In this document: piece by piece, positions 56,943 through 60,287 of the stretch | Position numbering within the stretch: position 1 is the stretch's first letter | Layout: each line of letters begins with the position of its first letter | Source: an uncultured Eubacteriales bacterium | GTDB lineage: Bacteria > Bacillota > Clostridia > Oscillospirales > Acutalibacteraceae | Direction of reading: 5' to 3' | Assembly: GCA_949299505.1 (NCBI GenBank) | Contig: CASGAS010000004.1 | Coordinates: 1 to 60,287 of the forward strand | DNA: 60,287 nucleotides | Made by a program: the position numbers and the translations under genes | Notes under the pieces: generated by a model | The model's database searches: none | What the model was told of the DNA's origin: nothing | What the model saw: only the letters and a program-made list of their open reading frames with translations

Positions 56943-59012
56943 ATGAAAGCCTATTCGTCCGAACATATCCGCAACATTGCCGTCGTCGGGCACGGCGGCA
57001 AGGGCAAGACCACGCTTTGCGAAGCGATGCTGTACGTCGCGGGGGCGACCGACCGGCTCGGGCGCGTGGCGGACGGCAACACCGTGCTCGACTTTGACGC
57101 GGAGGAAAAGCGCCGCAAATCCTCCGTTTCCTCTGCGATGGCGGCAATAGAATGGGACAACACGAAGCTCAACCTCATCGACGCCCCCGGCCTGTTCGAC
57201 TTTGAGGGCGGCGCGGCGGAGGCGGTGCGCGCGGCGGAGGCGGTGCTCATTGTTACGTCGGCGGGCTCCGGCGTGGACGTCGGCACCATGAAAGCGTTTA
57301 AGGCGGCCGAAAAGCGCGGTGCGGCAAAGTTTTTCGCCATTACCAAGACCGACTCCGACCACCGCAGCTTCTACAAGACGTTTGAAGCGCTCAAGGAGGT
57401 CTACGGCAACAAGCTCTGCCCGACGATTATTCCCTATATGGAGGGCAATCTTGTCAAATGCTACGTCAACCTGATGACCGGCATGGCTTACGCCTACGAC
57501 GGCGGCAAGGCGACCAAGGTCGAAATGCCGAAAGACCCCGTCATTGACGAAATGACCGCCGCGTTTATGGAGGCGGTCGCCACGACGGACGACGCGCTGA
57601 TGGAAAAATTCTTTGAGGGCGAGGCCTTTACGCCCGAAGAAATCCTCAAGGGGCTTTGCATCGGCATTTTCGACGGCTCCATTTACCCGGTCTACGCGGT
57701 TTCGGGCCTGACGACCGCCGCGGTCGACCAGCTTTTGTACGGCCTTGCGTGGTCTGCGCCCGGCGCGTACGGGTACGCCGGCGAAATGGCGAAGGACGAA
57801 GCGGGCAACGAGGAAATCCTGCCCTGCAACGTCGCGGGTCCCTTAGCCGCCGTGTGCTTTAAGACCGTCGCCGACCCGTTCGTCGGCAAAATGTCGTTCT
57901 TCAAGGTCGTTTCCGGCCGTTTGACCGCCGACAGCACGGCCTTTAACCCGCGCACGGGCGAGCCGGAGAAAATCGGCAAAATCATCACCGTCAAGGGCGC
58001 GAAGCAGGAGGAGGCCAAGGAGATTATCGCCGGCGACATCGGCGTTTTGACAAAGCTTGCCAAGGTCAAGACCGGCGACACGCTGTGCGACGCGAAAAAT
58101 ATCCGCGTGCTCAAGGGCGTCGATTTCCCCGAGCCCTGCCTTTCCATGGCGGTCAAGGTCGCCAAAAAGGGCGAGGAGGAAAAGGTCGCCGCGGGTCTGC
58201 AGCGGCTTATGGAGGAGGACCCGACCATCCGCTACGCGAACAACACCGAAACGCGCGAGCAGGTGCTTTCGGGGCTTGGCGAGCAGCATCTGGACGTGAT
58301 TGTCTCCAAGCTCAAAAACAAATTCGGCGTCGACGTGACGCTTGAGGTCCCGAAGGTCGCGTACCGCGAGACCATCCGAAAAACGGTCGAGGCGCAGGGC
58401 CGGCACAAAAAGCAGTCCGGCGGCCACGGCCAGTACGGCGACGTCTGGGTTAAATTCGAGCCCTGCGACAGCGACGACCTGGTGTTTGAAACCGCGGTCG
58501 TCGGCGGTTCGGTGCCGAAAAACTTCTTCCCCGCCGTCGAAAAGGGCCTGCGCGAGTGTGTCGAAAAGGGCTTTGCCGCGGGGTACCCGATGGTTGGACT
58601 CAAGGCGACGCTCTACGACGGCTCGTACCACCCCGTGGACTCGTCGGAAATGGCGTTTAAGACCGCCGCGTCCCTGGCGTTCAAAAACGCGATGCCCAAA
58701 GCCGACGTCGCCATTTTGGAGCCGATCGGCACGCTGACGGCCGTCATGCCGGACGACAACCTCGGCGATATTATGGGCGACATCACCAAGCGCCGCGGCC
58801 GGGTGCTCGGCATGGGCCCGGCAGAGGAGCCGAAGATGCAGGAGCTTTCGGCGGAGGTGCCGATGGCGGAGATGGGCGATTTCTCGACGGTGCTGCGTTC
58901 TGTGACCGCGGGCCGCGGCAGCTATACGCTGTCGTTTGCGCGGTATGAGCAGGCGCCCAAGGACGTGGCCGACAAGGTCATCGCCGACCGCGCCGCCGAG
59001 CGTGCGGAATAA
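56943..59012 (+). CDS. elongation factor G paralogue (EF-G-like GTPase)
   Basis: 689 residues with the full five-domain EF-G layout. G1 is GHGGKGKT (16-23) and G3 is DAPG; G4 is TKTD (134-137) where canonical EF-G has NKMD. Domain IV has SGGHGQYGDVWVKFEP and domain V contains GDITKRRGRVLGM. This form is common as a second EF-G in Clostridia, whose role (elongation backup, recycling or ribosome protection) is unsettled. CAGGAGG precedes the ATG. It is monocistronic and divergent from murL. Confidence 0.9.
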   Translation: MKAYSSEHIRNIAVVGHGGKGKTTLCEAMLYVAGATDRLGRVADGNTVLDFDAEEKRRKSSVSSAMAAIEWDNTKLNLIDAPGLFDFEGGAAEAVRAAEAVLIVTSAGSGVDVGTMKAFKAAEKRGAAKFFAITKTDSDHRSFYKTFEALKEVYGNKLCPTIIPYMEGNLVKCYVNLMTGMAYAYDGGKATKVEMPKDPVIDEMTAAFMEAVATTDDALMEKFFEGEAFTPEEILKGLCIGIFDGSIYPVYAVSGLTTAAVDQLLYGLAWSAPGAYGYAGEMAKDEAGNEEILPCNVAGPLAAVCFKTVADPFVGKMSFFKVVSGRLTADSTAFNPRTGEPEKIGKIITVKGAKQEEAKEIIAGDIGVLTKLAKVKTGDTLCDAKNIRVLKGVDFPEPCLSMAVKVAKKGEEEKVAAGLQRLMEEDPTIRYANNTETREQVLSGLGEQHLDVIVSKLKNKFGVDVTLEVPKVAYRETIRKTVEAQGRHKKQSGGHGQYGDVWVKFEPCDSDDLVFETAVVGGSVPKNFFPAVEKGLRECVEKGFAAGYPMVGLKATLYDGSYHPVDSSEMAFKTAASLAFKNAMPKADVAILEPIGTLTAVMPDDNLGDIMGDITKRRGRVLGMGPAEEPKMQELSAEVPMAEMGDFSTVLRSVTAGRGSYTLSFARYEQAPKDVADKVIADRAAERAE

Positions 59013-59039
59013 ACGAAGAAACTGGATAGTTTTAACAAG

Positions 59040-59075
59040 ATATGGGGGTCGGCTTTGTGCCGGCTCCCATATTTT
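59040..59075 (+). terminator. terminator of the EF-G-like gene
   Basis: ATATGGG...GTCGGC pairs with GCCGGC...CCCATAT around a short loop, followed by TTTTCT. Confidence 0.85.
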
Positions 59076-59096
59076 CTGCCTTTTCAAGATTTTCTT

Positions 59097-59125
59097 TTGC
59101 CTTTTTCGAGCAAATGTGCTAAACT
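59097..59125 (+). promoter_or_regulatory. candidate promoter of the DUF3048 lipoprotein gene
   Basis: TTGCCT (59097-59102), 17 bases, TAAACT (59120-59125) with an extended TGC before the -10. Confidence 0.6.
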
Positions 59126-59184
59126 ATACGGGATAGTACAGGCAGCGCGTCTGCCGGAAAAGAGGAAAGGGAAACCGAAACGAT

Positions 59185-60264
59185 ATGGGAAAAACATTTG
59201 CATGGAAAGTAACCGCCGGCCTTTTGAGCGCCGTGCTGGCGCTGACCGCCTTTTCCGCCTGCGGCGGTGAGGCGCAGGACACCGACCCGACCACGACCAC
59301 GCCCGTAACCGAGGCTGCGGCGCCGCCCGCGAACCCCCTGACCGGCGAGCCGATTCGGCAGGAGGCCGTAGGTCTGCGTCCCGTGGCGGTCATGGTGGAA
59401 AATTCTCCGAAAGCCCGCCCGCAGTGGGGCTTGAGCACGCCGGACATCGTCGTAGAAGGCGTCGTCGAGGGCGGCATTACGCGCATGATGTGGCTGTACG
59501 CCGACACGGCGGACATCCCCGAAAAGGTCGGCCCGACGCGCAGCGCGCGGCACGACTATGTGGAGCTTGCGGAGGGCTTCGACGCCATCTACGTCCACTT
59601 CGGCGGCAGCACCTATGCGTATGACAAGATTGAAAGTGACAACGTCGACGACATCGACGGCATGACCGACGGCTCGTATTTTGCGCGGGACAAGTCCCGC
59701 AACGTCTCCTCCGAGCACACCGCCTATACGACCGGGACAAAGCTCACCGCCGCCATTGCGGACAAGGGGATTCGCACAACGCTCAAAAGCGGGTACGCCT
59801 CTCCCTTTGCCTTTTCGGCGGAAAAGCGCACCCTGCCCGGGGGCGCGTGCACAAGCGTATACGCGGAATTTTCCGGCAGCTATACGCACACGTTCCGGTA
59901 TAACGCCGACGACGGCCTCTATTACAACTACATGAACAAGTCGGAAATGAAGGACGCGAACGGCGAAACGATGGCGGTTTCCAACGTGCTTATCCTGTAC
60001 ACGAACGTTTCCGCCGTCAGCGGGTCCTCAAGCGGCCATCGCGACTGGGACCTTTCCAGCGGGTCGGGTGTGTACGTCTCGAACGGCACCTACCAGAACA
60101 TCCGCTGGTCCAAGGGGAGCGCCTCGAACGCGTCCGCGCCGCTGAAGCTTACCGATGAAAGCGGCAATGCGCTCGAGCTCAACACCGGCAAATCCTGGAT
60201 CGGCTTTGTCCCGGCGAACAACAGCGGCAAGACCGAAATCACCGGCGCCGCGGCAACGGCGTAA
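59185..60264 (+). CDS. DUF3048-domain lipoprotein (YerB-like)
   Basis: 359 residues. A lipoprotein signal peptide ends in the lipobox FSAC, followed by a Thr/Pro/Ala linker. The DUF3048 domain begins NPLTGEPI and contains RPVAVMVENSPKARPQWGLSTPDIV, EGGITRMMWLY, VGPTRSARHDYVELA and IYVHFGGS; the late part has GVYVSNGTYQNIRWSKGS and GKSWIGFVP. The family is widespread in Bacillota and of unknown function, presumed to act at the cell surface. AGGAAAGGG lies rather far (about 15 bases) from the ATG. The gene is complete; the window ends 23 bases later. Confidence 0.92.
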   Translation: MGKTFAWKVTAGLLSAVLALTAFSACGGEAQDTDPTTTTPVTEAAAPPANPLTGEPIRQEAVGLRPVAVMVENSPKARPQWGLSTPDIVVEGVVEGGITRMMWLYADTADIPEKVGPTRSARHDYVELAEGFDAIYVHFGGSTYAYDKIESDNVDDIDGMTDGSYFARDKSRNVSSEHTAYTTGTKLTAAIADKGIRTTLKSGYASPFAFSAEKRTLPGGACTSVYAEFSGSYTHTFRYNADDGLYYNYMNKSEMKDANGETMAVSNVLILYTNVSAVSGSSSGHRDWDLSSGSGVYVSNGTYQNIRWSKGSASNASAPLKLTDESGNALELNTGKSWIGFVPANNSGKTEITGAAATA

Positions 60265-60287
60265 AAGCGGCTTGCAAAAAGCATGAA

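Overview
The window looks like a chromosomal stretch from a fairly high-GC (by eye near 60%) anaerobic Bacillota, most likely a gut Clostridia of the Oscillospiraceae type. Supporting signs are AGGAGG-type ribosome binding sites, many consensus TTGACA-17-TATAAT promoters, U-tailed hairpin terminators, a tRNA with encoded CCA, YesM/YesN regulators, RbsABC-type sugar uptake, and clostridial small families (DUF6472, TSCPD, DUF3048). I see no insertion sequence, prophage or CRISPR array.

Layout. 1-4.9 kb: 5' part of glycogen phosphorylase, a small membrane protein behind a G8-containing promoter, then rpsO-pnp. 4.9-9.8 kb: MarR-MATE operon, an exported phosphoesterase with a beta-propeller, and a broken SDR gene. 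9.9-13.5 kb: a PHP hydrolase / GPH symporter / ChbG deacetylase operon. 13.5-14 kb: tRNA-Asn and a duplicated tRNA 3' half with its terminator. 14-26.9 kb: a carbohydrate locus with two divergent arms. One arm holds a YesN regulator, a kinase without an external sensor domain, and a degenerate RbsA-like ATPase. The other holds an RbsBAC-type transporter, an unassigned 804-residue glycosidase-like protein, a GH1 6-phospho-beta-glucosidase-like enzyme and a BglK-like ROK kinase. 27-38 kb: phosphoesterase, a 40-residue ORF with consensus signals, fba, murA, lipoproteins, an M28 peptidase, a VanY-type peptidase, GH35 and TSCPD.

37.5-50.4 kb is a long leftward run starting from one consensus promoter: D-aspartate ligase-like, aspartate racemase, asparagine synthase/AsnH-like, cyclase, FAD oxidoreductase, DUF6472, GlmU-like, pth, mfd and glycerate kinase. 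The first three suggest a D-Asp/D-Asn peptidoglycan cross-bridge. 50.4-52.4 kb: nudix-maf-patatin. 52.5-53.4 kb: an M14-fold protein lacking its zinc ligands. 53.4-56.7 kb is a leftward operon of murL (UDP-MurNAc-L-Ala-L-Glu epimerase family), murD and, directly behind murD, a gene for an exported protein whose N-terminal domain is essentially ubiquitin. The window closes with an EF-G paralogue and a DUF3048 lipoprotein.

The most striking item is the exported ubiquitin-like protein (53359-54060). By hand alignment it is identical to eukaryotic ubiquitin at 52 of the first 71 residues, but it lacks the Gly-Gly tail and carries a C-terminal beta-rich domain instead. Next are the pseudo-ATPase plus sensorless kinase module and the two unusual peptidoglycan pathways (MurD-MurL and Asl-Rac-AsnH).
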